From Cereibacter azotoformans (GTDB lineage Bacteria > Pseudomonadota > Alphaproteobacteria > Rhodobacterales > Rhodobacteraceae), in the NCBI GenBank assembly GCA_017599285.1, contig JAGFXX010000001.1:558001-622000 (forward strand): a stretch of DNA of 64,000 nucleotides. The letters are read 5' to 3'. The notes under the pieces were generated by a model. That model ran no database searches. It was not told the origin of the DNA and saw only the letters and a list, made by a program, of their open reading frames with translations. The position numbers and the translations under genes are program-made. The stretch's first letter is position 1. Each line of letters starts with the position of its first letter. Positions 34,542-43,317 of this stretch are shown in pieces.

Positions 34542-34844
34542 TCAGTTCTTGCCGCCGGCGGCGACACGCTCCTTCATCAGATGCGAGGGGCGGAAGGTCA
34601 GGACGCGGCGGGGCGAGATCGGCACCTCGTCGCCCGTCTTGGGATTCCGTCCGATCCGCGCCGACTTGTCACGCACCGTGAAGGTGCCGAAGGACGAGAT
34701 CTTCACCGTCTCGCCCGAGGCCAGCGCGTCCGACACATGCTGGAGCACGGACTCCACCAATTGCGCGGATTCATTGCGCGACAGGCCCACCTCGCGGAAC
34801 ACCGCTTCGCTCAGGTCCATGCGCGTCAAGGTCTTGTCGCTCAT
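34542..34844 (-). CDS. ihfA: Integration host factor subunit alpha
   Basis: A 100-residue DNA-bending HU/IHF protein: [43 protein letters not shown] (the beta arm with the intercalating Pro) and [14 protein letters not shown]. Length and sequence match IhfA rather than HU or IhfB. ATG 34844 is chosen over the 34856 in-frame start because the family begins MSDKTLTR. It forms a heterodimer with IhfB, encoded elsewhere. Confidence 0.95.
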
Positions 34845-34933
34845 CCCATTCCCCACCCAGATTTGAACACAGGATGGTGTATGAGGGATTCCGAGTCAAT
34901 ATCAACGGCTTGCAACGGGCCCTTGATACGCGC

Positions 34934-35905
34934 TTACCAGCGCAGCACGACAGAGCCCCAGGCGAGGCCACCGCCGATCGCCTCGGTGACGAGCAGATCG
35001 CCTTCCTTGATCTGCCCGCGGGCCTTGCCGACCGAGAGCGCGAGGGGAATCGAGGCGGCGGAGGTGTTGCCATGATCCTGCACCGTGAGGATCACGCGGT
35101 CCATCGGCACCTGCATCCGCTGGGCCGTGGCCGAGATGATGCGCAGGTTCGCCTGATGCGGCACGATCCAGTCCACATCGGCCGAGGTCAGACCCGCCTT
35201 GTCGAGAGCGGTGTGAGCGGTTTCTGCCAGCTTTTCAACGGCGTGGCGGAAGACTTCGCGTCCCTGCATCCGCAGGTGGCCGGTGCTGCCCGTCGAGGCG
35301 CCGCCATCGACATAGAGCAGGTCCTTGAAGCGGCCGTCGGAATGCAGGTCGGTCGCGAGGATGCCGCGGTCGGCCGAGGTTCCGGCACCCTCCGCACCCT
35401 CGAGCACCAGCGCGCCGGCCCCGTCGCCGAAGAGGACGCAGGTCGCGCGGTCGCTCCAGTCCATCAGGCGGCTGAAGGTCTCGGCCCCGATCACCAGCAC
35501 GCGGTTGGCCTGGCCCGAGCGGATCAGCGCATCGGCGTTGGCCAGCGCATAGACGAAGCCCGCACAGACCGCCTGCACGTCGAAGGCAAAGCCGCGCGAC
35601 ATGCCCAGAGCCGCCTGAACCATCGTGGCGGCCGAGGGGAAGGTGAGATCGGCCGTCGAGGTCGCCACGATCAGCGTGTCGATGTCGTCCGGCTGCAGGC
35701 CCGCATCCGCAAGCGCCGCGCGCGCGGCGCGGGCGGCCAGATCCGAGGTCGTCTGGCCCTCGGCGGCGAAATGGCGCCGCTCGATGCCCGACCGGGTGCG
35801 GATCCATTCGTCGGTCGTCTCGACGAGGGCCTCGAGTTCAGAGTTCGGGACGATGCGGTCGGGCAGATAGTGCCCGACGCCCCTCACCACGGCGCGTATT
35901 GTCAT
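34934..35905 (-). CDS. fabH: Beta-ketoacyl-ACP synthase III
   Basis: A 323-residue thiolase-fold condensing enzyme that starts fatty-acid synthesis by joining acetyl-CoA to malonyl-ACP. The catalytic triad is visible: Cys114 (QAVCAGFVYA), His in IVPHQANLR and Asn in DHGNTSAAS. Length is normal. It lies 16 bp after plsX on the same strand, the standard order for phospholipid and fatty-acid initiation genes. Cytoplasmic. Confidence 0.97.
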   Translation of the reverse strand: MTIRAVVRGVGHYLPDRIVPNSELEALVETTDEWIRTRSGIERRHFAAEGQTTSDLAARAARAALADAGLQPDDIDTLIVATSTADLTFPSAATMVQAALGMSRGFAFDVQAVCAGFVYALANADALIRSGQANRVLVIGAETFSRLMDWSDRATCVLFGDGAGALVLEGAEGAGTSADRGILATDLHSDGRFKDLLYVDGGASTGSTGHLRMQGREVFRHAVEKLAETAHTALDKAGLTSADVDWIVPHQANLRIISATAQRMQVPMDRVILTVQDHGNTSAASIPLALSVGKARGQIKEGDLLVTEAIGGGLAWGSVVLRW

Positions 35906-35921
35906 TCAGCTCTACCGTTTC

Positions 35922-37028
35922 TCAGATCTGCCGGGGCGCGGCCACCTCGTCCTGCGGGGCATCCTGCCCCGCGCGCCCGGCGGATGCAAGCCGCGCCGCC
36001 AGACGCTCGTGGAAGCCCGAACGGGCGAGCCGCACCGCCAGCCCGATCGCCGCGGCGACCCCTGTCGCATCGGCCGAACCATGGGACTTCACGACGGTTC
36101 CATTGAGCCCGAGGAAGACGCCCCCGTTCACGCGGCGTGGATCGATGCGTTTCTGAAGGCGCTTGAGCGAGCCGAGCGCCAGCACCGCGGCCATCTTGGA
36201 CAGGACGTTCGCGCCGAAGGCGTCGCGCAGGAAGTCCGAGATCAGCTTGGCGGTGCCTTCGCCGGTCTTGAGCGCCACGTTGCCGGTGAACCCGTCGGTC
36301 ACGATCACGTCGCAGCGCCGGCCGGGGATGTCGCCACCCTCAAGGAAACCCACATATTCGTAGGCTCCGGCCTCGGCATTGGCCGAGATGAGGTCTTGCG
36401 CGCTCTTCAGTTCGGCGCGGCCCTTGTGTTCCTCGGTGCCCACGTTCAGCAGCCCCACCCGCGGACGTTCGAGGCTGAGACCGTTGCGGGCGTAGGAGGC
36501 GCCCATCAGGGCGAACTGCGCCAGATCCTCGGCATCGGCCTTGATGTCGGCGCCCACGTCCAGCATCACGTTGAAGCCGCCGGGGTTGCGCGAGGGCCAG
36601 AGGCAGGCGATGGCCGGACGGTTGACGCCGGGCAGCTTGCGCAGCCGGATCATCGAGACGGCCATGAGCGCGCCCGTGTTGCCGCAGGAGACGGCCACGG
36701 TGGCCTCGCCGGCGCGGACGCTCTCGATGCAGGACCACATCGAGGTGCCCTCGCCATGGCGCATGACCTGGCTGGGCTTGTCGCTCATCGTGACCACGCG
36801 CGGGGCGTGGCGGATCTCGCAGCGGCCCCGGAGGTCCTTGCGCTTGGCGATCATCGGCCCGATCTGGGCTTCGTCACCGTGGACGATGAAGTAGGCGCCC
36901 GGGTTGGCTGAGGCGGATCCGGCAATACCGGCCACCACCGCCGCCGGACCCCGGTCCCCGCCCATCGCATCGACGGATATCACTATTCGCCCTGCGCCCG
37001 TCGCCTGGGGTGCGGTATCGCTGGCCAT
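35922..37028 (-). CDS. plsX: Phosphate acyltransferase PlsX
   Basis: A 368-residue enzyme that makes acyl-phosphate from acyl-ACP for the first step of phospholipid synthesis. Diagnostic blocks are ISVDAMGGDRGP near the N-terminus, AVSCGNTGALMA, RPAIACLWPS and CDVIVTDGFTGNVALKTGEG. Length is somewhat above average because of a C-terminal tail. It lies between rpmF and fabH. Confidence 0.97.
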   Translation of the reverse strand: MASDTAPQATGAGRIVISVDAMGGDRGPAAVVAGIAGSASANPGAYFIVHGDEAQIGPMIAKRKDLRGRCEIRHAPRVVTMSDKPSQVMRHGEGTSMWSCIESVRAGEATVAVSCGNTGALMAVSMIRLRKLPGVNRPAIACLWPSRNPGGFNVMLDVGADIKADAEDLAQFALMGASYARNGLSLERPRVGLLNVGTEEHKGRAELKSAQDLISANAEAGAYEYVGFLEGGDIPGRRCDVIVTDGFTGNVALKTGEGTAKLISDFLRDAFGANVLSKMAAVLALGSLKRLQKRIDPRRVNGGVFLGLNGTVVKSHGSADATGVAAAIGLAVRLARSGFHERLAARLASAGRAGQDAPQDEVAAPRQI

Positions 37029-37051
37029 GCGTGGGGGCGGTCAGGCGCGGC

Positions 37052-37258
37052 TTACGCCGCGTCCTCGTCCAGATCGGTTTCGGCCGTGACCGCGACCACT
37101 TCGCGCGAGTCATAGTGTCCGCAGGCGCCGCAGACATGGTGCGGGCGCTTCAGCTCGCCGCAGTTCGGGCATTCGGCCGGGTTCGCGGCCACGAGCGCAT
37201 CGTGCGAACGACGCATGTTGCGCCGGGAACGGGTGACTCGGTTCTGAGGGACAGCCAT
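37052..37258 (-). CDS. rpmF: 50S ribosomal protein L32
   Basis: A 68-residue ribosomal protein. The N-terminus [20 protein letters not shown] is classic, and the zinc-ribbon cysteines are complete in [19 protein letters not shown] short acidic tail ([11 protein letters not shown]) is typical of alphaproteobacteria. It is the first gene of the rpmF-plsX-fabH run and may share its promoter. Confidence 0.98.
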   Translation of the reverse strand: MAVPQNRVTRSRRNMRRSHDALVAANPAECPNCGELKRPHHVCGACGHYDSREVVAVTAETDLDEDAA

Positions 37259-37443
37259 GTCTCAACCTCGTGTTACGGAGGGGCCAGGCCCCTGATTATC
37301 CTGATGGAATCGCGCGCTATCCGCTGGGGCCGGCGCTTCTGATCCGCGTGTCGAACGAGGCGCGGAACATAGTGGTATTCTGGCGGTGCGCAAGCCCCTT
37401 TGTGCGTCGGGGTGAGCCGGGGGAAGAGGCCGGCCGGAGCCGG

Positions 37444-38037
37444 TCAGCCGTCGCCCTCGGTCCCGCCCGCAGGTTCGTCACCGTCCATCTTGCGGCGCAG
37501 GTCCGCAAGCCCCGCGAAGGGCCGCAGGTCGGCGTCCGAAAGCGGCGCCACCCCCGGCGGGGCAAAGCCCGCCTCGGTCAGTTCCGCGCCCGGCGCACGG
37601 GGATAGAGCGGCAACGCCAGCGCCAGCGCCTCGACGGCCACCGCGCCTGCGTCGATCACGTCGGGCAGGGGCTCGCTGTCGTCCTCGGACACCTCCACCT
37701 CGTCGCCCTCGGGCATGACATAGTCGGCGAGGTAGCGCCGGTTGACGGTCTCCTCGATCCGCGTCGTGACGGGCGCGAGGGTGACCGAGCAGGGCTGCAC
37801 GACCGTCGCCGCGAGCCGCCCCTCGAGGTCGAAGTCGCGCCGGCCGCGGGGACGGATCTCGCCCTCGAAGCTCAGGCCGCGAACGGCGCTGATGCCGAGA
37901 AGCGCCGCCACGAGGCCCTGGATCTCGGCATCGGGCTGGATCCTGAAGCGGGTGGGGCGGTTCGCCGAGAGGGCCGCGACGCGGAAGGGGCAGGTGAGGG
38001 GAAGGTCGGCGGTCGAGGGTTGGACAGGTTCCGGCAT
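37444..38037 (-). CDS. DUF177 (YceD-like) protein
   Basis: A 197-residue protein of the DUF177 family, which in many bacteria is encoded just before rpmF and is linked to 23S rRNA or ribosome assembly. Seen here: EIQGLVAALLGISAVRGLSFEGEIRP, QPCSVTLAPVTTRIEETVNRRYL and a C-terminal acidic LPLYPRAPG block, all as expected. ATG 38037 starts the conserved part; the frame is open further upstream but is not conserved-looking. It lies 185 bp upstream of rpmF on the same strand and diverges from bamE. Confidence 0.85.
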   Translation of the reverse strand: MPEPVQPSTADLPLTCPFRVAALSANRPTRFRIQPDAEIQGLVAALLGISAVRGLSFEGEIRPRGRRDFDLEGRLAATVVQPCSVTLAPVTTRIEETVNRRYLADYVMPEGDEVEVSEDDSEPLPDVIDAGAVAVEALALALPLYPRAPGAELTEAGFAPPGVAPLSDADLRPFAGLADLRRKMDGDEPAGGTEGDG

Positions 38038-38257
38038 GGCGCGGTTTCTTTCCGAATTTCGGGCGGTTGCGTGACGGGCCTGTTGCAGGTGCAGCCGCCG
38101 TTGGGGGCGCGCGCGGCGGGGCTGTCCGGTGGGGCGCCGGTCCTCGTTCCTTCCTTGAACAGAGGCCGGACCTTCTGTAAGCCGGTGGCTGAGCCGCAGA
38201 CGGTCCATCGTCGGGTTTCGGGATACGGGGCTTCGCCCCCCAAGGCAAGGGGTCGTC

Positions 38258-38740
38258 ATGGCGCGGGAAGGCAGGATCGGAGCGAGGCTGGACCGGCGGG
38301 GCCTGCGCAGGATGGCGCTGGCACTGTCGTTGGGCCTGGCGGTGGGCGCCTGCCAGCCGATCTACCGCAACCACGGCTATGTGCCGACCGAGATCGACCT
38401 GCGGCAGATCGAGGTCGGCCGCGACACCCGCGACACGGTGGCCGAGATCGTGGGCCGGCCTTCGGCCTCGACGCTGCTGAACGACAGCGGCTGGTACTAT
38501 GTCCAGAGCCGCTACCGCCACTATGGGGCCCGCGAACCGCAGGAGGTGGATCGCGAGGTGGTGGCGATCACCTTCAGCGAGGCCGGCACGGTGCGCAACA
38601 TCGAGCGCTTCGGCCTCGAGAAGGGCCAGATCGTGCCGCTGTCGCGCCGCGTGACCGAGTCGACCATCCAGGGCACGGGCTTCCTGCGGCAGCTGTTCGG
38701 CAACATCGGCGCGCTGCGGACCGAGGATCTGATCGAATAG
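38258..38740 (+). CDS. bamE: Outer membrane assembly lipoprotein BamE
   Basis: A 160-residue lipoprotein of the SmpA/OmlA family, a part of the BAM complex that inserts beta-barrel proteins into the outer membrane. The lipobox is LAVGAC with Cys32. The family core follows: YVPTEIDLRQIEVGRDTRDTVAEIVGRPSA and WYYVQSRYRHYG. The start is ATG 38258; an internal ATG at residue 19 would give a shorter signal peptide and cannot be excluded. Confidence 0.93.
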   Translation: MAREGRIGARLDRRGLRRMALALSLGLAVGACQPIYRNHGYVPTEIDLRQIEVGRDTRDTVAEIVGRPSASTLLNDSGWYYVQSRYRHYGAREPQEVDREVVAITFSEAGTVRNIERFGLEKGQIVPLSRRVTESTIQGTGFLRQLFGNIGALRTEDLIE

Positions 38741-38811
38741 CCAGGGGTGGCCGAGGCGGTCCGGTCGGGGGAGCAGGGCCTGTCCAGACCAGCGCCTTGG
38801 AGGGCATCGAC

Positions 38812-38862
38812 CGGGGGCTTCGCGCCCCCGGACCCCCGCGGGATATTTGGACCAGAGTGAAT
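38812..38862. repeat. GC-rich intergenic palindrome of the Rhodobacter type
   Basis: Between bamE and msrB a stem GGGGGC-TTCG-CGCCCCC is followed by GGACCCCCGCGGGATATTTGG and ACCAGAGTGAA. From memory, elements of this form occur in many intergenic gaps of Rhodobacter genomes, often after a stop codon, so this is probably one copy of a dispersed repeat that may serve as a terminator. Only one full copy is in this window; a shorter relative (GGGGCTTCGCCCC) precedes bamE near 38227. Confidence 0.55.
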
Positions 38863-38877
38863 GGGGAGGGCGTGCCG

Positions 38878-39282
38878 CTACTCCCGCGGCTCGAAGGTCA
38901 TTGCGACGCCGTTCATGCAGTAGCGCAGCCCGGTGGGCTGGGGGCCGTCCGGGAAGACATGGCCGAGATGGGACTCGCAGCGGGCGCAATGGACCTCCGT
39001 CCGGCGCATGAACAGGCTGCGGTCCTCGCGCGTGCCGACGGCGTCGGGCGCGATCGGGGTCCAGAAGCTTGGCCAGCCGGTGCCGCTTTCGTATTTCTGC
39101 GCCTGGTCGAAGAGGGGTGCGCCGCAGCCCACGCAATGGAAGGTGCCAGGCTGCTTCGGGAAATCGTCGTGCGAGCCGGCGCGCTCTGTGCCGTGCTTGC
39201 GCGTCACCTTGTAGGCGAGATCGGAGAGTTGCGCCCTCCACTCCGTATCGCTCTTCACCACCTTGTCCGGGCTGTCGGTCAT
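38878..39282 (-). CDS. msrB: Peptide-methionine (R)-S-oxide reductase MsrB
   Basis: A 134-residue enzyme that repairs the R form of methionine sulfoxide. The catalytic cysteine lies in LRYCMNGVAM. The structural zinc ligands are CVGC and CARC. The substrate pocket residues YESGTGWPSFW and HLGHVFPDGP are intact. The sequence has no export signal, so it is cytoplasmic. Confidence 0.96.
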   Translation of the reverse strand: MTDSPDKVVKSDTEWRAQLSDLAYKVTRKHGTERAGSHDDFPKQPGTFHCVGCGAPLFDQAQKYESGTGWPSFWTPIAPDAVGTREDRSLFMRRTEVHCARCESHLGHVFPDGPQPTGLRYCMNGVAMTFEPRE

Positions 39283-39389
39283 GGGTCTCTCCCGTTGGGT
39301 CCGCGGCCGCTTGACCGCTTGCGCCCCGTCGTGGCGCGGCTCATATCTAAGATGCCGTTCCGCTCCGGCAAGTCACGAGGAGGTTGTCG

Positions 39390-40142
39390 ATGCTCTCGCT
39401 CAGCAGGGGCCGCTATGCGGCCCGGGCGGCCGCGGGCCCCGAGGATCTCCGCCGTGCGCAAGAGTTGCGCTGGCTGGCTTTTCGTGCGGGACAGGGCGCG
39501 CACGGGGGCTCGGGCCTCGATGCCGACGGGTTCGACGCTGTCTGCACCCACATGCTGGTCGAGGAGGTGGCGACGGGCGAGCTGGTCTGCTGCTTCCGCT
39601 TCCTGCCGCTTCGCGATGGCCGCGAAATCGGGCGCAGCTATTCGGCGCAGTTCTACGAGCTGGGCGCGCTGGAGAGCTTTACCGGGCCGATGGTCGAGAT
39701 GGGGCGCTTCTGCATTCATCCCGACCGGCGCGACCCGGACATCCTGCGCGTGGCCTGGGGGGCGATGACGCGGCATGTGGATGAGGCCGGTGTCGAGATG
39801 CTCTTCGGCTGCTCGTCCTTTCACGGGGTCGAGACCGACGCCTATCTCGATGTCTTCGCCATGCTGAAGGAGCGCCACCTGGCTCCGCCGCGCTGGCTGC
39901 CGCGGGTGAAGGCGCCCACCGTCTTCCGCTTTGCCCAGAAGCTCGCCCGGCGCGAGCCGGACGCCCGGCGCGCGCTGATGCTGATGCCGCCGCTTCTGCG
40001 GACCTACCTGATGATGGGGGGCTGGGTGTCGGATCATGCCGTGGTCGATCACGACCTGAACACGCTCCATGTTTTTACCGGGCTGGAGATCCGGGCGATC
40101 CCCGCCGCCCGCGCCCGTGCGCTCCGCGCCGTGGCGGGGTAG
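39390..40142 (+). CDS. olsB: Ornithine-lipid N-acyltransferase (OlsB-like)
   Basis: A 250-residue GNAT-type acyltransferase of the OlsB/hemolysin-like group, which moves a 3-hydroxyacyl chain from ACP to ornithine in the first step of ornithine-lipid synthesis. Recognisable blocks are AAAGPEDLRRAQELRWLAFR, ARRLASGELVCCFR-like strand GELVCCFRFLPLRDG, MVEMGRFCIHPDRRDPDILR and GCSSFHGVETDAY. ATG 39390 follows ACGAGGAGG. The partner olsA is not adjacent. Cytoplasmic, membrane-associated. Confidence 0.85.
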   Translation: MLSLSRGRYAARAAAGPEDLRRAQELRWLAFRAGQGAHGGSGLDADGFDAVCTHMLVEEVATGELVCCFRFLPLRDGREIGRSYSAQFYELGALESFTGPMVEMGRFCIHPDRRDPDILRVAWGAMTRHVDEAGVEMLFGCSSFHGVETDAYLDVFAMLKERHLAPPRWLPRVKAPTVFRFAQKLARREPDARRALMLMPPLLRTYLMMGGWVSDHAVVDHDLNTLHVFTGLEIRAIPAARARALRAVAG

Positions 40143-40148
40143 GCGGGG

Positions 40149-41285
40149 TCAGCGGCCGCGCCAGATCCAGCCGCCGCCGAGGATGCGGCTGTCGCCCGGC
40201 GCATGGAAGACGCAGGCCTGGCCCGGCGACACGCCATCTTCGGGCGCGATCAGTTCGACCTCGGCTTCCGTATCCGAGATCGGCCGGATCACCGCCTCGC
40301 GCGGGGCCCGGGTCGAGCGGACCTTGGCCATCACCTGCCATTCGGCCTGCAACGTGAGCGGCGCGTCGCCCAGCCAGTTGATCTCGCGCACCGGCACGAT
40401 GCGGGTCGAGAGGGCTTCCCTCGGCCCCACGATCACCTGCCGCCGCTCGGGGTCGAGCCGCACGACAAAGAGCGGATCGCCAAGGCCGCCGATGCCGAGA
40501 CCGCGCCTCTGGCCGATCGTGTAGTGGATCACCCCGCGATGCGCGCCCAGCACGTTGCCCGCGAGGTCCACGATCTCGCCCGGATCGGCCGCGCCGGGGC
40601 GCAGCTTCTCGATCACGGCGGCGTAGTTGCCGTTCGGCACGAAGCAGATGTCCTGGCTGTCGGGCTTGTCGGCCACGGGCAGCCCGTGCCGGGCCGCCAG
40701 CGCCCGCGTCTCGGCTTTCGAGGCGAGATGGCCCAGCGGGAAGCGCAGATAGTCGAGCTGCTCGCGCGTCGTGGAAAAGAGGAAATAGCTCTGGTCGCGC
40801 GCCGCATCGGCTGCGCAATGCAGCTCGGGCCCGGCCGCACCCATCTTGCGCTGGATGTAGTGGCCCGTCGCCATGCAGTCGGCGTCGAGATCCTTCGCAG
40901 TCTGGAGCAGATCCTTGAACTTCACCCGTTCGTTGCAGCGGATGCAGGGAACCGGCGTCGCCCCCGCCAGATAGGCGTCCGCGAACTCGTCGATCACCGC
41001 CTCGCGGAAGGTGTTCTCGTAGTCGAGCACATAATGCGGAAAGCCCATCGTTTCGGCCACGCGCCGCGCATCGTGGATGTCGCGGCCCGCACAGCAGGCC
41101 CCCTTCTTCGCCAGCGCCGCCCCGTGGTCGTAAAGCTGGAGCGTCACGCCCACCACATCGTAGCCCTCGGCGGCCAGTTCGGCCGCGACGACCGAGCTGT
41201 CCACGCCCCCCGACATGGCCACGACCACGCGCGTGGCGGAGGGCGGTTTGGCAAAGCCGAGCGAATTGAGCGGATGGTCGAGCAT
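40149..41285 (-). CDS. mnmA: tRNA-specific 2-thiouridylase MnmA
   Basis: A 378-residue ATP-dependent thiolase that makes 2-thiouridine at wobble position 34 of Lys, Glu and Gln tRNAs. The PP-loop is [10 protein letters not shown]. The two catalytic cysteines lie in [12 protein letters not shown] and DSQDICFVP. The ATGHY and DQSYFLF blocks are typical. Length is normal. It is convergent with olsB, six bases apart. Confidence 0.97.
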   Translation of the reverse strand: MLDHPLNSLGFAKPPSATRVVVAMSGGVDSSVVAAELAAEGYDVVGVTLQLYDHGAALAKKGACCAGRDIHDARRVAETMGFPHYVLDYENTFREAVIDEFADAYLAGATPVPCIRCNERVKFKDLLQTAKDLDADCMATGHYIQRKMGAAGPELHCAADAARDQSYFLFSTTREQLDYLRFPLGHLASKAETRALAARHGLPVADKPDSQDICFVPNGNYAAVIEKLRPGAADPGEIVDLAGNVLGAHRGVIHYTIGQRRGLGIGGLGDPLFVVRLDPERRQVIVGPREALSTRIVPVREINWLGDAPLTLQAEWQVMAKVRSTRAPREAVIRPISDTEAEVELIAPEDGVSPGQACVFHAPGDSRILGGGWIWRGR

Positions 41286-41406
41286 GGCGGTGCGCCTTCG
41301 GAAGGTGAAGCGCGCAATATAGGAAAATGCGGCGCACTCTCAACCCCGCGTTTCACCGATGCTTAAGCCTGCTCGGTCAGCCTCCGGTCCGATGGAGGGA
41401 TGAGCG

Positions 41407-41685
41407 ATGTATCTGAAGCGAGTAGATGGTCTCCGGCAGGTCACCCTGCCGGACGGAACCGTGTTCAGCCGGGCCGACCTTCCCCCTCCCGACACGCGGC
41501 GCTGGGTGGCCAGCCGCAAGGCCGCGGTCGTGAAGGCCGTGATCCACGGCCTCATCTCCGAGCAGGAGGCGCTCGAACGTTACGCCCTGTCGGAGGAGGA
41601 GTTCGCCCTCTGGCGCGCGGCCGTGACGTCGCACGGAGAGAAGGCGCTGAAGGTGACGATGATCCAGAAATTTCGACAACTGTAG
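41407..41685 (+). CDS. sciP: CtrA inhibitor SciP
   Basis: A 92-residue DUF1153 protein. SciP in Caulobacter binds CtrA and blocks CtrA-driven transcription. The whole chain is conserved: LPDGTVFSRADLPPPDTRRWV, SRKAAVVKAVIHGLISEQEAL and the helix-turn-helix ERYALSEEEFALWRAAVTSHG ending MIQKFRQ. It lies 95 bp upstream of ctrA on the same strand, so repressor and target are encoded together. Confidence 0.95.
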   Translation: MYLKRVDGLRQVTLPDGTVFSRADLPPPDTRRWVASRKAAVVKAVIHGLISEQEALERYALSEEEFALWRAAVTSHGEKALKVTMIQKFRQL

Positions 41686-41723
41686 ATTGTTTCTGGCTCC
41701 GCTTATGCAAGAGTAACCCATGA

Positions 41724-41731
41724 TTAACCAT
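41724..41731 (+). promoter_or_regulatory. CtrA half-site TTAACCAT upstream of ctrA
   Basis: TTAACCAT lies 50 bp before the ctrA start, and a second TTAA follows at 41747-41750. This matches the CtrA half-site motif, and autoregulation of ctrA is known in relatives. The full TTAA-N7-TTAA palindrome is not present, so binding is uncertain. Confidence 0.5.
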
Positions 41732-41780
41732 TGGGCTCCATTGTAGTTAATACCGATGGTGGCGATGCGGAGCATTTGTG

Positions 41781-42494
41781 ATGAGAATACTGCTGGTTGA
41801 AGATGATCCGACCACGTCCAGGAGCATCGAACTGATGCTGACCCATGCGAATCTGAACGTGTATTGCACCGATCTGGGTGAAGACGGGATCGATCTGGCA
41901 AAGCTCTACGATTACGATCTCATTCTGCTGGATCTCAACCTGCCCGACATGAGCGGTCACGAGGTTCTGCGCCAGCTCCGTCTCGCGCGGGTGGATACGC
42001 CGATCCTGATACTGTCCGGCGCGGATGATACCGAGAACAAGATCAAGGGCTTCGGCTTTGGCGCGGACGACTACATGACCAAGCCGTTCCACCGGGAGGA
42101 ACTGGTGGCCCGCATCCACGCCATCATCCGCCGCTCGAAGGGTCATGCGCAATCGATCATCCGAACCGGCAAGATCCTGGTCAATCTCGATGCAAAGACG
42201 GTCGAGGTCGAGGGAAAGCCCGTCCACCTGACCGGCAAGGAATATCAGATGCTGGAGCTTCTCTCGCTCCGCAAGGGGACGACCCTGACCAAGGAGATGT
42301 TTCTCAATCATCTCTACGGCGGCATGGACGAGCCGGAGTTGAAGATCATCGACGTGTTCATCTGCAAGTTGCGCAAGAAGCTGGCCGAAGCCACGGGAGG
42401 CGAGAGTTACATCGAGACCGTCTGGGGCCGCGGCTATGTCCTGCGCGATCCGGTGACCACGGAGACCGATCGGCGATTTGCCATCGGCGCCTGA
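41781..42494 (+). CDS. ctrA: Cell-cycle response regulator CtrA
   Basis: A 237-residue OmpR-family master regulator. The receiver has Glu7-Asp8-Asp9, phosphoacceptor Asp51 ([13 protein letters not shown]) and Lys in DYMTKPFH; the C-terminal winged helix reads [32 protein letters not shown] and [14 protein letters not shown]. In Rhodobacter, CtrA is not essential and controls motility and gene-transfer-agent genes. The ATG at 41781 directly follows an in-frame GTG. G+C is a little lower than that of its neighbours, as is usual for this conserved gene. Confidence 0.97.
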   Translation: MRILLVEDDPTTSRSIELMLTHANLNVYCTDLGEDGIDLAKLYDYDLILLDLNLPDMSGHEVLRQLRLARVDTPILILSGADDTENKIKGFGFGADDYMTKPFHREELVARIHAIIRRSKGHAQSIIRTGKILVNLDAKTVEVEGKPVHLTGKEYQMLELLSLRKGTTLTKEMFLNHLYGGMDEPELKIIDVFICKLRKKLAEATGGESYIETVWGRGYVLRDPVTTETDRRFAIGA

Positions 42495-42662
42495 AGGCGT
42501 CGTTCATATACCGGCCGGGGCGAAGGGCGGAGTGCCTGCTTCCGGGGGAGCCCGGCTTTTCAGGCGTTCAGATGGCGGGATCATGCCGGGACACGTCCGT
42601 GTCATTTGACTTGTGGGCCCAGCAACCGCAGTTTGCCTCTTCTGGACACTGAAGGACGGGCG

Positions 42663-43187
42663 ATGAACTGGCTGCTCAACATCGTGACTGTAACGGGACT
42701 GGCGGGGCTCTTTGCGGCTCTGGTGCCTGCGCATGAGCTGGATGAGCTGATGCTGGCGCTGATCGCGGCGCTTCCGGTGATGGCCGCGGTCCTGGTGCTG
42801 CGGGCCGGAACCCCCATGCCGAGCGCGGGGTGGGAGCGGATCGATCCGGTGCGGCGCCACCGCTTCACGCGGCGGCTGGTCGAGCGGACGCTGGCCTATC
42901 GGCGCGCCGTCTTCATCCTCTCGGGCACGTTTCTGGCCCTGGCGGCGATGTTCGCCGTGGGCAAGGGGGGCGTTCTCGACGGTCGGCTGACGGACTGGCA
43001 GGAGCAGCTTGTGGCCGCCGTGGTCGGCGGTCTGCTCGGCCTCTGCGGCAGTTGCCTGCCGGAAGTCCTGCGGCGGGAATGCGCCGTGGCCGACATCCAG
43101 AAACGTCTTGTGGACGAGTTGCCGGTCTTCCGTTCGAACCGCCCCGGCGCGCAGATCGTCCGTCTGGTGACGCCGCGCGGGGCCTGA
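42663..43187 (+). CDS. Membrane protein of unknown function
   Basis: A 174-residue protein with about four hydrophobic segments: NWLLNIVTVTGLAGLFAAL, LMLALIAALPVMAAVLVL, VFILSGTFLALAAMFAVG and LVAAVVGGLLGLCGSCL. The C-terminus is charged and cytoplasmic. ATG 42663 follows AAGGACGGG. I do not recognise a family. A long minus-strand frame overlaps it but has shadow-like composition. Confidence 0.6.
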   Translation: MNWLLNIVTVTGLAGLFAALVPAHELDELMLALIAALPVMAAVLVLRAGTPMPSAGWERIDPVRRHRFTRRLVERTLAYRRAVFILSGTFLALAAMFAVGKGGVLDGRLTDWQEQLVAAVVGGLLGLCGSCLPEVLRRECAVADIQKRLVDELPVFRSNRPGAQIVRLVTPRGA

Positions 43188-43317
43188 GGCCTGATCGGGC
43201 AGGGGCGACCTGCGTCCCACCCGGAACCTGCATGATCCGCATCTCTTTTCCCGCGCTCGGGTTGCTCTGGCGGCCCTTGATGAGCATATCGGGAAAAGGG
43301 AACTTGTGCAGGATCCT

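Noticed and set aside
37270-39768. An 832-codon plus-strand frame across rpmF-bamE-msrB
   Set aside because: It spans several real genes and intergenic gaps with no coherent domain.
41724-41750. A full CtrA palindrome upstream of ctrA
   Set aside because: The two TTAA elements are 19 bases apart, not 7, so only half-sites can be claimed.
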